Positions 43,702 to 53,545 are shown, counted from the first letter of the stretch. The stretch: 64,000 nt of DNA from Hymenobacter crusticola (GCF_002154225.1 NZ_MTSE01000015.1:1-64000); one strand, 5' to 3'. Numbers and translations: made by a program. The notes: generated by a model from the sequence alone, not told the origin.

Positions 43702-45546
43702 ATGAAGACCTACCTTCGCATTCTCCAGTACGCGCGCCCTTGGATCGTTTTCTTGCCTCAATACTTGATCTATACGGTCTTGACCATCATTTTCAGCATC
43801 GCCAATTTCACGTTGGTTATCCCATTGCTGAAAGTGCTGTTCGACAAAACCGACAAGGTTGAGTTGCAGGCGCCGGCCGCTCTGCCTGCCTTTCGCCCTA
43901 CTATTCAGTGGGTGACAGATACGTTCAATTACTTCTTTGCTGACGTGCTAGCCGACCGAGGCAAGCTAGGTGCGCTTGCTTTTGTGTGCTTGGTAGTGGT
44001 GTGCTCGGTGCTGCTCAGCAACGTGTTCCGCTACCTGAGTTTGCGGTTGCTAGCGAAGGTGCGTGCCCGCGTCATTCGCAACCTGCGCCGTGACTTGTAC
44101 TACCGCATTATCGGGCTGCAGCTAGGTTTTTTTGGTGCGGAGCGGAAAGGAGACCTGATGTCACGCTTTACGGCTGACGTGCAGGAAGTGGAAACTTCAG
44201 TGGTGAATACGATGACTGCTGTTATCAAGGAGCCGCTCACTATCATAGCCTATTTTGCGGTGCTGTTTCACATTTCGCTGCCGCTCACGCTGTTTACGCT
44301 GATCTTGCTGCCCATTTCTGGGGGCATCATTGCAAGCGTGGCCAAGCGCCTGCGCACCCAAGCCAAGCAGAGCCAGAGCACCCTAGGTTCTATGCTCTCC
44401 GTGATTGACGAAACGCTAGGTGGCATCCGCGTCATCAAGGCCTTTAACGCTCAGGAGTACATCAAAGGCAAGTTTGAAGAGCAGAATGACCAATATGCCC
44501 GCACTTCGCGTGCCATCGACAACACCCGTGACCTAGCTTCACCGTTCTCAGAATTCGCCGGTGTATCGGTCGTGGCGGGGCTGCTGTACTTTGGCGGCAC
44601 CCTGATTTTGGGTGGTCAATCAAGCCTGAATGGGGAAACGTTTATTGGCTACGTGATTCTGTTTTCGCAAGTGCTCACACCGGCCAAGGCGCTGTCGTCA
44701 TCGTTCGGAAACATTCAGCGCGGCTTGGTTGCTGGTGAGCGAATTTTGAGCATCATCGACACCGAATCTACCGTCCGCGACTTACCTAACGCGCAAATAC
44801 TTCCACCTTTCCAGGGCGAAATCGAACTCCGCAACTTGCAGTTCGCCTACGGCGAGCAGCCCGTGTTGCAGGATATCAACCTGACTATTCCGAAAGGCAA
44901 GACAGTAGCCTTGGTTGGGCCTTCGGGCGGCGGCAAATCGACCCTAGCGGACCTCCTGCCCCGTTTCTACGACCCAATGGGCGGCAAAATTCTGATCGAC
45001 GGCCACGACATCCGTGAGTGTACTATTCACTCCGTGCGCGACCAGATGGGTATTGTGACCCAGGAAAGCATCTTGTTTAACGATACCATCTTCAACAATA
45101 TCCGCTTCAATACTGCCGCGACGGAAGCCGAAGTGATTGAAGCGGCTAAAATTGCCAACGCACACGACTTCATTACCGCTACTACGGATGGATACCAAAC
45201 GCTGATCGGTGACCGAGGCTCACGGCTTTCGGGCGGTCAGCGCCAGCGGTTGAGTATCGCCCGCGCTATTCTGCGCAATCCACCTATTCTGATTCTCGAT
45301 GAAGCCACTTCCGCCCTCGATACAGAGTCTGAGAAGCTCGTGCAGGAAGCACTAACTCGTCTTATGAAAAGTCGTACTTCCTTGGTTATTGCGCACCGCC
45401 TAAGCACGATTCAGCACGCCGATGAGATAGTGGTTCTGCAACACGGCCGTATTGTGGAGCGCGGCACCCACGAAGATCTATTACGCCAATCGGGGGGCTT
45501 GTATCAACGTCTGAATCAGCTACAAAGCAACGCGACTCTGGTTTAA
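43702..45546 (+). CDS. MsbA-like ABC exporter, permease-ATPase half transporter
   Basis: The 614-residue protein has six TM helices (~15-330) fused to an ATPase domain (~370-605). That domain has Walker A GPSGGGKST, signature LSGGQRQR, Walker B ILILDEATSALD and the switch His in AHRLST. Half transporters of this type act as homodimers and export lipids (MsbA) or drugs. The gmhA gene two positions downstream points to cell-envelope glycolipid work, but the substrate is not set by sequence. It is the first gene of a run on the plus strand. Confidence 0.9.
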   Translation: MKTYLRILQYARPWIVFLPQYLIYTVLTIIFSIANFTLVIPLLKVLFDKTDKVELQAPAALPAFRPTIQWVTDTFNYFFADVLADRGKLGALAFVCLVVVCSVLLSNVFRYLSLRLLAKVRARVIRNLRRDLYYRIIGLQLGFFGAERKGDLMSRFTADVQEVETSVVNTMTAVIKEPLTIIAYFAVLFHISLPLTLFTLILLPISGGIIASVAKRLRTQAKQSQSTLGSMLSVIDETLGGIRVIKAFNAQEYIKGKFEEQNDQYARTSRAIDNTRDLASPFSEFAGVSVVAGLLYFGGTLILGGQSSLNGETFIGYVILFSQVLTPAKALSSSFGNIQRGLVAGERILSIIDTESTVRDLPNAQILPPFQGEIELRNLQFAYGEQPVLQDINLTIPKGKTVALVGPSGGGKSTLADLLPRFYDPMGGKILIDGHDIRECTIHSVRDQMGIVTQESILFNDTIFNNIRFNTAATEAEVIEAAKIANAHDFITATTDGYQTLIGDRGSRLSGGQRQRLSIARAILRNPPILILDEATSALDTESEKLVQEALTRLMKSRTSLVIAHRLSTIQHADEIVVLQHGRIVERGTHEDLLRQSGGLYQRLNQLQSNATLV

Positions 45547-45624
45547 TGTTGAGCTTACCGCTCATCTATTAAGACGTTATTTGCGTAATAGGCGTGATTT
45601 CCTTTCCATTTAGCCTTTACCCTT

Positions 45625-46116
45625 ATGCTCGCTCTCAAACGCATTATCAACATCGTTGCCATGGTGTATCTGCTCTTGGCGCTGCTGTTTGTGTTCAGCC
45701 CTGCCACGCGCGATACCTTCGCCTCTGCCCTTGGTCTTAATACCGCCTCAACTATCGGTAACCCCGATAGTGCTTACCACCTAGCTACTTTTTACAACAC
45801 ATTGTTCATCATTGGTTTGGTGTTGCTAGGGTTAGAATTATTGGCGGAAAACGTCAACTCGTTGGCTTTGCAGCGCGACATCACGCGGCACGAAAACAAG
45901 ATCAACGAACTGAAAGCCAAGCTCTACGATCATCAGATGGAGCAGCGCGACCGGGACCTGCAACGCCGCTCCGTGACGACTCCTCCCACCGTGGAGCCGA
46001 CGTCGCACTCACCTATGTTTCCGCAGTCTGACCCGGGCCTAGCTAACGCCCCTATCGAAAAGCCCAATACCATCATTCCCCCAGCGCCGGGCCGCGACGG
46101 CCGTTCGTCGCTGTAA
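45625..46116 (+). CDS. two-TM membrane protein with coiled coil, unknown
   Basis: The 163-residue product has two hydrophobic segments (~10-32 and ~57-77). A charged alpha-helical, probably coiled-coil stretch follows (LQRDITRHENKINELKAKLY, ~84-115), and then a Pro/Ser/Thr-rich disordered tail. I do not recognise the family. It follows the ABC exporter by 78 bases and precedes gmhA by 10 bases, so it is probably in the same mRNA as gmhA. Confidence 0.7.
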   Translation: MLALKRIINIVAMVYLLLALLFVFSPATRDTFASALGLNTASTIGNPDSAYHLATFYNTLFIIGLVLLGLELLAENVNSLALQRDITRHENKINELKAKLYDHQMEQRDRDLQRRSVTTPPTVEPTSHSPMFPQSDPGLANAPIEKPNTIIPPAPGRDGRSSL

Positions 46117-46126
46117 CCTTTTCTTC

Positions 46127-46720
46127 GTGACCCCTCTCCTAACCGACCTCGTTCGGGCCGAGCTAACCGAGGCCCGTAACTTACTCGACCGCTTTTTAGC
46201 TGATTCAAATAACTTAAGCCGCATCGAGCAAGCCGCCCGGTTGATGGCAGCTAGCTTACAAAGTCATGGTAAGCTACTTAGCTGTGGCAATGGAGGCTCT
46301 TTGTGCGATGCGCAACACTTTGCCGAAGAGCTTAGTGGCCGCTACCGCGGTGATCGGCCCGCTCTAGCTGCTATTGCGCTTACGGAGGCGTCACACATGA
46401 GCTGTGTGGCGAATGATTATGGCTACGACCGTGTATTCAGCCGTTACGTAGAAGCCTTGGGTCGGCCTGGCGACGTGTTATTAGCCATCAGTACTAGCGG
46501 TAACTCGCCTAACGTACTGCTGGCAGCCGAAGCGGCACACAAGCAAGGCATGAGCGTAGTTAGCCTCACAGGCAAAGATGGCGGTAAGCTAGCCGCCTTG
46601 AGCGACGTGGAAATCCGGGCGCCCCACACCGGCTTTGCCGACCGCATTCAAGAGGTTCACATCAAGGTCATCCACATTTTGATTATGCTGATCGAGCAGC
46701 TGGTAGTGCCTGCTCACTAA
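46127..46720 (+). CDS. gmhA: phosphoheptose isomerase-type SIS protein
   Basis: GmhA converts sedoheptulose-7-phosphate to D-glycero-D-manno-heptose-7-phosphate for LPS core or surface glycans. The 197-residue SIS-domain protein has CGNGGSLCDAQHFAEELSGRY (split in my reading; about residues 52-72), STSGNSPNV (~125) and the C-terminal HIKVIHILIMLIEQLV helix of the family. The start is a GTG at 46127, 10 bases after the previous stop. Length is typical (about 190-200). Confidence 0.88.
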   Translation: MTPLLTDLVRAELTEARNLLDRFLADSNNLSRIEQAARLMAASLQSHGKLLSCGNGGSLCDAQHFAEELSGRYRGDRPALAAIALTEASHMSCVANDYGYDRVFSRYVEALGRPGDVLLAISTSGNSPNVLLAAEAAHKQGMSVVSLTGKDGGKLAALSDVEIRAPHTGFADRIQEVHIKVIHILIMLIEQLVVPAH

Positions 46721-46834
46721 CGGCTCTGCGCGCGTGGCACCTAGCTTTTGCGCAGCTTGCGGTATTGCTCTGCGATGGGCACGATTTTTCATGCCTTCCT
46801 CCGTTCCCATCTCGCTTTTCTAGCAGTTCCCATT

Positions 46835-48373
46835 ATGCTAACCAAGACCTACGGCTCGGCCGTGCAAGGTGTCAATGCTACGACTATTACGATTGAAGTT
46901 GTTGTATCTCAAGGCACTCTATTCTATGTAGTTGGGCTGGCCGATAGTGCCATCAAAGAAAGCCAGCAGCGTATTGAGGCAGCCCTCAGGTTTCGGGGCT
47001 ACCGCATGCCCCGTACCAAGGTGGTCGTGAACATGGCTCCTGCTGACATTCGCAAGGAAGGTTCCGCATACGATCTGCCCATTGCCCTAGGTATTCTGCA
47101 CGCCTCACAGCAGCTGACGACCGAGCAGCTCGGCGACTACATTATCATGGGGGAGCTAGCCCTCGATGGCGCCTTGCGGCCCATCCGGGGCGTACTCCCC
47201 ATCGCTATTCAAGCCCGCAAAGAAGGCTTCAAAGGCTTTATCTTACCCAAGGAAAATGCCCAAGAAGCTGCTATCGTCAACAACCTCGACGTGATTCCCG
47301 TCGAGACCATGCAGGAGGCCATCGACTTTTTTGAAGGTCGCATGTCAATAGCTCCTCTGAAAGTCGATACCCGCGATATATTCCAGCATGCTGCCAATCA
47401 GTACGCGGCCGACTTTGCCGATGTGCAAGGCCAAGAGAACATCAAACGGGCACTAGAAATAGCTGCCGCGGGCGGGCACAACGTGATTATGATCGGCCCT
47501 CCAGGGGCGGGCAAGACGATGTTAGCGAAGCGCCTCCCAAGCATTTTGCCTGCTCTGAATATGCTGGAAGCGCTGGAGACTACCAAGATTCATTCGGTGG
47601 CTGGCAAGCTAGGTACGAATGCTTCGCTGCTGAGCACCCGGCCCTTCCGCAGCCCGCACCACACGATTTCGGATGTGGCCCTAGTGGGCGGCGGGGGCAA
47701 TCCGCAGCCGGGCGAAATTTCGCTGGCCCATAACGGTGTACTGTTCTTAGATGAACTCCCAGAGTTTAAACGCACAGTACTGGAGGTGATGCGCCAACCC
47801 CTGGAAGAACGCCGCGTCACCATTTCGCGGGCAAAGGTTAGCATCGATTTTCCGGCCAATTTCATGCTCATCGCCAGCATGAACCCTTGCCCGTGCGGCT
47901 ACTACAATCACCCGGAGAAAGAGTGCGTTTGTGGCCCCGGCGTGGTACAACGGTACCTCAACAAAGTAAGTGGCCCGCTCCTCGACCGTATCGACCTGCA
48001 CGTAGAGGTCACGCCCGTTACCTTCGACCAGATGACGGAAACCCGCAAAGCCGAGCATAGCAGCCATATTCAACAACGCGTAGAGAAAGCGCGCACGGTG
48101 CAAACTGAGCGGTTCAAGGAATTTCCGGATGTGCACTCCAACGCCATGATGCCCCCGCAAATGGTGAAGGATATCTGTCAGATCAACCAAGCAGGCCGCA
48201 CCCTCCTCAAAACCGCAATGGAACGCCTAGGCCTCTCGGCCCGCGCCTACGACCGTATTCTGAAAGTGGCGCGCACCATCGCCGACCTAGCGGGTACCGA
48301 CGAAATTCGCATCGAGCACTTAGCGGAAGCCATCCAGTATCGCAGTCTCGACCGGGAAGGATGGGCCGGATAG
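46835..48373 (+). CDS. YifB/ComM family Mg-chelatase-like AAA ATPase
   Basis: The 512-residue protein has the N-terminal Lon-like ChlI domain (~20-145), the AAA+ ATPase core with Walker A GPPGAGKT (about residue 220) and Walker B VLFLDELPEF, and a Cys motif (NPCPCGYYNHPEKECVC) before the C-terminal lid. ComM, the studied member, is a hexameric helicase that aids branch migration during natural transformation. ATG at 46835 (MLTKTYGSAVQG) is the family start; the frame is open to 46748. Confidence 0.93.
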   Translation: MLTKTYGSAVQGVNATTITIEVVVSQGTLFYVVGLADSAIKESQQRIEAALRFRGYRMPRTKVVVNMAPADIRKEGSAYDLPIALGILHASQQLTTEQLGDYIIMGELALDGALRPIRGVLPIAIQARKEGFKGFILPKENAQEAAIVNNLDVIPVETMQEAIDFFEGRMSIAPLKVDTRDIFQHAANQYAADFADVQGQENIKRALEIAAAGGHNVIMIGPPGAGKTMLAKRLPSILPALNMLEALETTKIHSVAGKLGTNASLLSTRPFRSPHHTISDVALVGGGGNPQPGEISLAHNGVLFLDELPEFKRTVLEVMRQPLEERRVTISRAKVSIDFPANFMLIASMNPCPCGYYNHPEKECVCGPGVVQRYLNKVSGPLLDRIDLHVEVTPVTFDQMTETRKAEHSSHIQQRVEKARTVQTERFKEFPDVHSNAMMPPQMVKDICQINQAGRTLLKTAMERLGLSARAYDRILKVARTIADLAGTDEIRIEHLAEAIQYRSLDREGWAG

Positions 48374-48460
48374 TGAGGAAGAGAGTAGCGGACTAATAAC
48401 GTAACTGAGCAATGGCGTTCAACATTACTTAATTACTCCGCTGATCCGTTCCTCTTTCCG

Positions 48461-48468
48461 TAGCTTTG
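48461..48468 (+). promoter_or_regulatory. -7 box just before pyrD
   Basis: TAGCTTTG ends seven bases before the pyrD ATG, predicting a leader of zero to a few bases. No TTTG is seen 19-21 bases upstream. Confidence 0.4.
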
Positions 48469-48475
48469 CGGCGCT

Positions 48476-49510
48476 ATGTACAAGTCCTTGTTGAAGCCGC
48501 TCCTGTTCCAACTCGATGCCGAGCAGGCCCACCATCTTGTCTTCAGCAGCCTGAAGCGCTCGGGTCGGGTGCCTGGCACGGCTGCCCTGCTCCGGATGCT
48601 GTACGACTACCAGCACCCTAGCTTAGAGCGGGAGGTGTTTGGCTTAAAGTTTAAGAATCCCGTAGGTTTGGCGGCCGGCCTCGACAAGAACGCCGAGCTG
48701 ACGGATGAGCTAGGTGCCCTTGGCTTTGGGTTTGTTGAGATTGGTACCGTAACGCCGCGTGCACAGCCAGGCAACCCCGCACCTAGGTTGTTTCGGTTGA
48801 AAGCGGACGAAGCGCTTATCAACCGCATGGGGTTCAATAACGACGGGGTGGCGGCGGTAGCGGCGCGGCTGCGGCAACGTCGCTCGCAGGTTATTATCGG
48901 TGGCAACATTGGCAAGAACAAAGACACGCCCAACGAGCAAGCCGCCGATGACTACGTTGCTTGTGTACAGGCCCTGGCTGATACGGTTGATTACTTTGTG
49001 GTCAACGTCAGCTCGCCGAACACGCCTAACCTGCGTCAGTTGCAAGAGAAAGAACCCTTGATCCGGCTGCTTCAGCAGGTGCAGGAAGCAAACCTAGGTC
49101 AGCCGACCCCTCGCCCCCTGTTGCTCAAAATTGCCCCTGACCTAACCGACGGCCAGCTGGATGATATCCTAACCATTGCCCGCGAGACGCAATTAAGCGG
49201 CTTGGTAGCGACGAATACGACCATCAGCCGGAGCGGTCTGCGCGCACCGGCAGCTAGCTTGACCGACATCGGGGCGGGTGGGCTTAGCGGCCGGCCTTTA
49301 CGCCAGCGGGCCAACGAAGTAATCCGCTACTTACACCACCGTACCAACGGGGAACTGCCTATTATCGGTGTAGGAGGTATCCACTCGGCCGCTGATGCTC
49401 AAGAAAAGCTGGCGGCAGGCGCCACGCTCGTGCAGCTGTACACTGGTTTCGTTTACGAAGGTCCGGCTTTGGTGAAACGTATTAACCAAACCCTAGCGGA
49501 GCGTAATTGA
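48476..49510 (+). CDS. pyrD: dihydroorotate dehydrogenase (quinone), class 2
   Basis: PyrD oxidises dihydroorotate to orotate in pyrimidine synthesis and passes electrons to quinone. The 344-residue length and the N-terminal amphipathic helix region (LLKPLLFQLDAEQAHHL) mark the membrane-associated class 2. The FMN/substrate segments are GLAAGLDKNAE (about residue 66), VNVSSPNTPNLRQLQ with the class 2 catalytic Ser (~180) and GVGGIHSAADA (~300). Confidence 0.95.
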   Translation: MYKSLLKPLLFQLDAEQAHHLVFSSLKRSGRVPGTAALLRMLYDYQHPSLEREVFGLKFKNPVGLAAGLDKNAELTDELGALGFGFVEIGTVTPRAQPGNPAPRLFRLKADEALINRMGFNNDGVAAVAARLRQRRSQVIIGGNIGKNKDTPNEQAADDYVACVQALADTVDYFVVNVSSPNTPNLRQLQEKEPLIRLLQQVQEANLGQPTPRPLLLKIAPDLTDGQLDDILTIARETQLSGLVATNTTISRSGLRAPAASLTDIGAGGLSGRPLRQRANEVIRYLHHRTNGELPIIGVGGIHSAADAQEKLAAGATLVQLYTGFVYEGPALVKRINQTLAERN

Positions 49511-49728
49511 GTAGCTGCATTCTTTGCACTGTGTAATCGAATAAAGCCGGAGAAGACAACTAAGTTGTAGCGCTGCTTCCTTGTTGTTGACAAAAGCTGC
49601 TGTGCGGCAGCATCTTGCTAAGACGCAAGACAATGAGGTGATGCTCCGTTGCGACTCACTTGTTGGCAATACCATTTGCTTCTCTACTCATCACTTTTCA
49701 CGCCTAGTCGGTCACTTAGCTACGCTTA

Positions 49729-50865
49729 TTAGAGCTTGACGCCTACTTTCCACTCAATGACATCAGCGGAACCGCGATGAACTTTTAGATCGACAGCACC
49801 GAAAAGCAGGTCGGTAAATTGATATTTCAGACCTAGCCGTTCGTAGTAAAACTTATTGGATTTGTAGGGATTGTAGATGTAAAAGCCGAGGTGCGTGACG
49901 AAGGCCAAACGGCCGAACAGCAACTCGTGCCCCACCAAGACGCCCGCTTTCTTAACGTCAGGCAGCTTCTCACCAGCACTGGCGGTGTCGCGTAGTTCTG
50001 CGCTCAAAGAATGGTCATAGAAGCCTTCTAACCCCACCAGTAAATTGCTCTTTCGGTTGATGCGCCGGCCGCCAATCGCCGATACGGAGTTGACGAGGTA
50101 CTTGCGCCGATCTGATTCGTTGCGCTGCTTGAAACCTAGGCTGCTGCTTAGGTTGATGAAGTTATGCCCCACGTCGGCAGGTTTGTCAGCGGGGGTAAGT
50201 GGCAACGTCCGAAACGACCGCTGCTGATGATAATTGACACCCAACACCACCGAAGGAAGATTGATACCGAAGTTTGGCTTCGTAGTGGCGCCGTTGGAGT
50301 AATGATTGAGCCCTACGCCCATGAGCAAACCTAGGTGCTCCGACAAGGCCACATCGTACTCTACCCGCATCTGAATCGTTGCGTTCAGATGCGAGCTGAT
50401 GATGTTGTTCTTATGATTGGTTTCTTGGTTGAAAGCATCGGGAAAGTACCCTACCCCAGTACCTAGGCGAAAGTTGAGTTCCTGCCGGGGCATGCGCCAA
50501 AACGACTTATTGAGGTAAACAGTGGCAGCGTACGACTTACCTAGAATCGGATTATGATAGTCATAGTAAACCAACGCCAGTCCAATTTTTGGATAGCGGT
50601 ACCACGCGTGCCAAGGAGCAGAGCCATTGGTTTGACGTTGCACATTCAGCTCGAAGCCTGTAGGGTGCGATACCGCTAGGTGCTTTACCGCCGGGGTGTG
50701 GGCAATAATAAAACTTCCTTGCCCGTAGGCCCCAATAACTAACGGACCAGCACTAGAAGGCGTCGGCGACAGTTGTTGCGCTTGGCTGCGGCGCGGTATT
50801 CCTGGTAACAACCCGAGTAACGTAAACCCAATAACGAGTAAGCGAGATACGGAAACGTGAAGCAT
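49729..50865 (-). CDS. acyloxyacyl hydrolase / PagL-like lipid A deacylase
   Basis: The 378-residue outer-membrane protein has a signal peptide (from ATG 50865; an in-frame TTG at 50886 would add seven residues) and a beta-barrel of Tyr/Gly-rich strands. Around residue 187, LNHYSNGATTKPNFGIN carries the His-x-Ser-Asn pattern that holds the PagL catalytic His and Ser. PagL removes the 3-O acyl chain of lipid A. It is alone on its strand, facing the four-barrel cluster. Confidence 0.82.
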   Translation of the reverse strand: MLHVSVSRLLVIGFTLLGLLPGIPRRSQAQQLSPTPSSAGPLVIGAYGQGSFIIAHTPAVKHLAVSHPTGFELNVQRQTNGSAPWHAWYRYPKIGLALVYYDYHNPILGKSYAATVYLNKSFWRMPRQELNFRLGTGVGYFPDAFNQETNHKNNIISSHLNATIQMRVEYDVALSEHLGLLMGVGLNHYSNGATTKPNFGINLPSVVLGVNYHQQRSFRTLPLTPADKPADVGHNFINLSSSLGFKQRNESDRRKYLVNSVSAIGGRRINRKSNLLVGLEGFYDHSLSAELRDTASAGEKLPDVKKAGVLVGHELLFGRLAFVTHLGFYIYNPYKSNKFYYERLGLKYQFTDLLFGAVDLKVHRGSADVIEWKVGVKL

Positions 50866-51131
50866 AACTAACAAGCAATGCTTCAACTAACGCAACCAGC
50901 GCGCCACAGTTACGGAAACGCGCACTTCTCCCTCCTAGGGTAAGCTATTCTGCTTCTTTAGCTTGGGGGAAACTTGACCTCGATTTTACTCATTTTTAAC
51001 AATTTATTATATGCCTAGTCGCAACTTTTTTTTTTCTCTTACGCTATAGACGCCCATACATCACGCTAGTCAATCCAATATTGGTTGCCTGAGCTTCTAA
51101 CAGTTGACCCTAAAGTTTACCTACCTTTTTT

Positions 51132-51878
51132 ATGAAAAAGCTCGCCCTACTCACGCTCGGCCTTGCTACTGCTTCTTTGGCCCACGCTCAATCCGGCTTC
51201 CGTATCGGAGTCCGCGTTGGTGGTACTCTTTCCACTATTGGTGGCAAGAATGCTGATCAAGTCGCTGGTCCTAATGGCAGCGCCGATATTAATTATCTAC
51301 CTGGCTTCAATGCAGGTTTGTCGTTCCAACTCCCGCTCAGCAGCGACGGTTTCTGGACGCTAGCTCCGGAGCTTCTTGTAAACCGTAAAGGCTTTAAGCG
51401 CTCTTACCAGATCACGGACCGTAACACACTGAATACGCGTTTTGGTGCAGAAGGACCAAGTATTGATAAGTTCGAAAGTGAAGGCAAGCGTAACTTCACG
51501 TATATCGACCTCCCCATTCCAGTACGTATCAACACAGCTCCCGGCGGATCGGGTTTATATTTCGAGCTAGGTCCACAAGTCGGCTACATGGCTCGTTCAA
51601 GCCAAAAATTCACCGAAACGACCAAGTATAACAACGGTACCAAAGACAAACCCAGCAGCCCTGGAGGTGACTACAAAGAAGATCTTTCGAGCTTCGACAT
51701 TGGTGGTGTAGCTGGCCTAGGCTACCAAACGGAAGGTGGTCTTAGCCTCGGTGTCCGCTACAACCAAGGTTTCAAAACCCTGTTCGACACGAAAGACGTG
51801 AGCGCCCGTTACGAGCCAAAAGCGTTCAACCGGCAGTTTACAGTACAACTCGGCTACTTGCTCCCACTCGGCAAATAA
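51132..51878 (+). CDS. porin-family outer-membrane beta-barrel, paralog 1
   Basis: The 248-residue product has a signal peptide (1-20, ending AHAQ) and the PF13568-like pattern: FRIGVRVGGTLS at the start, a central YIDLPIPVRI strand, FELGPQVGYMA, and a final strand QFTVQLGYLLPLGK. It is the first and most divergent of four tandem paralogs. TACCTTTT ends two bases before its ATG. It has its own terminator. Confidence 0.88.
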   Translation: MKKLALLTLGLATASLAHAQSGFRIGVRVGGTLSTIGGKNADQVAGPNGSADINYLPGFNAGLSFQLPLSSDGFWTLAPELLVNRKGFKRSYQITDRNTLNTRFGAEGPSIDKFESEGKRNFTYIDLPIPVRINTAPGGSGLYFELGPQVGYMARSSQKFTETTKYNNGTKDKPSSPGGDYKEDLSSFDIGGVAGLGYQTEGGLSLGVRYNQGFKTLFDTKDVSARYEPKAFNRQFTVQLGYLLPLGK

Positions 51879-51884
51879 CACTAC

Positions 51885-51923
51885 AACCGAAAGGCTGACT
51901 AGCTGCTAGTCAGCCTTTCGGTT
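51885..51923. terminator. terminator after barrel paralog 1
   Basis: A 39-base almost complete palindrome: arms 51885-51903 and 51905-51923 (19 bp) around one base. The real loop must open several pairs. It starts seven bases past the stop, and T-rich sequence follows. Confidence 0.85.
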
Positions 51924-51990
51924 TCTCACACTACACCTCTTGCTTCATTACGCTGGTCATTTTCAGCTGGCCAGGCATTTCCTTTTTATC

Positions 51991-52653
51991 ATGAAAAAGT
52001 CATTTCTCGCAGTAGTTGCCCTACTCCTTATTACTTCTATTTCAGCCATTGAATCGCGGGCACAAGGCGTACGCCTAGGTATCAAAGCCGGCGCGAACCT
52101 ATCGAACCTATCTGGCGATCTGGCTAATGAGGATCGTTTCCAGAACAAAACTGGTTTTGTGGGCGGCCTGATGCTAAACGTGCCGTTGATTGCAGACAAC
52201 TTCTTGTCGTTGCAACCAGAGCTATTGTACTCGCAAAAGGGTTTCAAAAATGATGGCTCTTACCTGAGCGGCTTGTATACTTACAAAGGCAAAGCCACTT
52301 ACAACTACCTCGATTTGCCCGTACTAGCTAAGATAAAGGCTGGTCCTATCTTCGTAGAAGCTGGCCCACAGTTTAGCTACTTGCTTAACCGTAAAGACGA
52401 AACTCGTCGTTACCTCAACGGTAACCAGTTGGATTATAGCGCCGCAGAGCGCGACCTCAGCAATGTGAATCGCTTTGAAGTAGGCTATGCTGCCGGCATC
52501 GGTGTGCAACTAGTTGGTGTTATTCTGGACGTGCGTTACAATGGTGCCTTCACCGACTTCACTAAGAACGGTTACCAAGGCAACGACTTGCGCAATGCTC
52601 GCAACTCGGTGTTCCAAGCTTCATTAGGGTTCTTGTTCCCCAGCGGCAACTAA
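51991..52653 (+). CDS. porin-family outer-membrane beta-barrel, paralog 2
   Basis: The 220-residue product from ATG 51991 (frame open to 51940) has a signal peptide ending SRAQ. The same frame of motifs follows: VRLGIKAGANLSNLSGD, LSLQPELLYSQKGFK, YLDLPVLAKIK, FVEAGPQFSYLL and a final FQASLGFLFPSGN. It is closest to paralog 3, with which it shares NGNQ near residue 125 and the RNSVFQAS/RFSVFQAS end. Confidence 0.88.
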   Translation: MKKSFLAVVALLLITSISAIESRAQGVRLGIKAGANLSNLSGDLANEDRFQNKTGFVGGLMLNVPLIADNFLSLQPELLYSQKGFKNDGSYLSGLYTYKGKATYNYLDLPVLAKIKAGPIFVEAGPQFSYLLNRKDETRRYLNGNQLDYSAAERDLSNVNRFEVGYAAGIGVQLVGVILDVRYNGAFTDFTKNGYQGNDLRNARNSVFQASLGFLFPSGN

Positions 52654-52674
52654 GTACTCCTTTCCTATTTTCCT

Positions 52675-52719
52675 AAGCCTACTGCCCAACGCCTAACCTA
52701 GGCGTTGGGCAGTAGGCTT
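52675..52719. terminator. terminator after barrel paralog 2
   Basis: A 20-bp perfect stem, arms 52675-52694 and 52700-52719, with a 5-base loop; the right arm runs into TTTTC. Confidence 0.88.
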
Positions 52720-52807
52720 TTCTGTATCTATGAAATAGTGCTTCTGGTCGATTATAAAGCAGCAAAAACCACTTACTCACTACTTTCGAGCCTTGCTGTA
52801 GTCGCCT

Positions 52808-52815
52808 TACGTTTG
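52808..52815 (+). promoter_or_regulatory. possible -7 box of barrel paralog 3
   Basis: TACGTTTG lies about 52 bases before the ATG at 52868. A weak TTTC sits 20 bases upstream of it in place of TTTG. Confidence 0.35.
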
Positions 52816-52867
52816 TGTTTTCTCCCCTTGTGCGTGCTGCATTTGCCGTTTTCTTACCTCGTTTATT

Positions 52868-53545
52868 ATGAATAAGTTTTTGCTCTTGACGGCGACTATA
52901 GTTGGTACTGCCGCCTCACTAGCCCCGGCGGCGCACGCGCAGGGTATCGGCCTTGGCGTTGGAATAAAAGCAGGGGGCAACGCTTCCCGCCTAGCCGGCG
53001 ACGTAGCCAACAAGGACTACTACACCACTAGGTATGGTGGCCACGGGGGGCTGCTACTGAATGTAAGCTTTCTGAAAGATGGCATGCTCTCCGTGCAGCC
53101 GGAGGTGTTGTTTTCACAGCGTGGCTACCAGATTGATAATCCGACGGCAAAGGTTGGTAACAGCACCTACACCCTTAAGGGCACCTCGTCCTATAACTAC
53201 CTCGATATACCGCTACTGATCAAATTTAAGCTCAAGAGCTTTTACGTTGAGGCTGGGCCGCAATACAGCCGACTCCTACATGTGAAAGATGAGGAGCGCT
53301 ACCTGCTCAACGGCAACCAAGCCAGCCACAGCAATACCGAACCTAGCCTAGCACGCGTAAACCGCAACGAAATGAGCCTAACAGCAGGACTTGGAGTACA
53401 AACGAGCTACGGCTTGCTGATTGGGCTTCGCTACAACGGCTCTTTCACCGAGTTTGCCCAACGCTTTTATCATAACAACGAGTTGGCTAACGCCCGTTTC
53501 TCGGTGTTCCAAGCTTCGGTGGGTTATTTACTGAAGCTGAAATAG
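52868..53545 (+). CDS. porin-family outer-membrane beta-barrel, paralog 3
   Basis: The 225-residue product has a signal peptide ending AHAQ. The same strand motifs follow as in paralog 2: GVGIKAGGNASRLAGD, LSVQPEVLFSQRGYQ, YLDIPLLIKFK, FYVEAGPQYSRLL and a final VFQASVGYLLKLK. Function is unknown; family members are small outer-membrane barrels. Confidence 0.88.
   Translation: MNKFLLLTATIVGTAASLAPAAHAQGIGLGVGIKAGGNASRLAGDVANKDYYTTRYGGHGGLLLNVSFLKDGMLSVQPEVLFSQRGYQIDNPTAKVGNSTYTLKGTSSYNYLDIPLLIKFKLKSFYVEAGPQYSRLLHVKDEERYLLNGNQASHSNTEPSLARVNRNEMSLTAGLGVQTSYGLLIGLRYNGSFTEFAQRFYHNNELANARFSVFQASVGYLLKLK

Noticed and set aside
49511..49728. Possible small RNA or terminator between pyrD and the PagL-like gene
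   Set aside because: Only a weak GCTGC/GCAGC hairpin without a T run was found.
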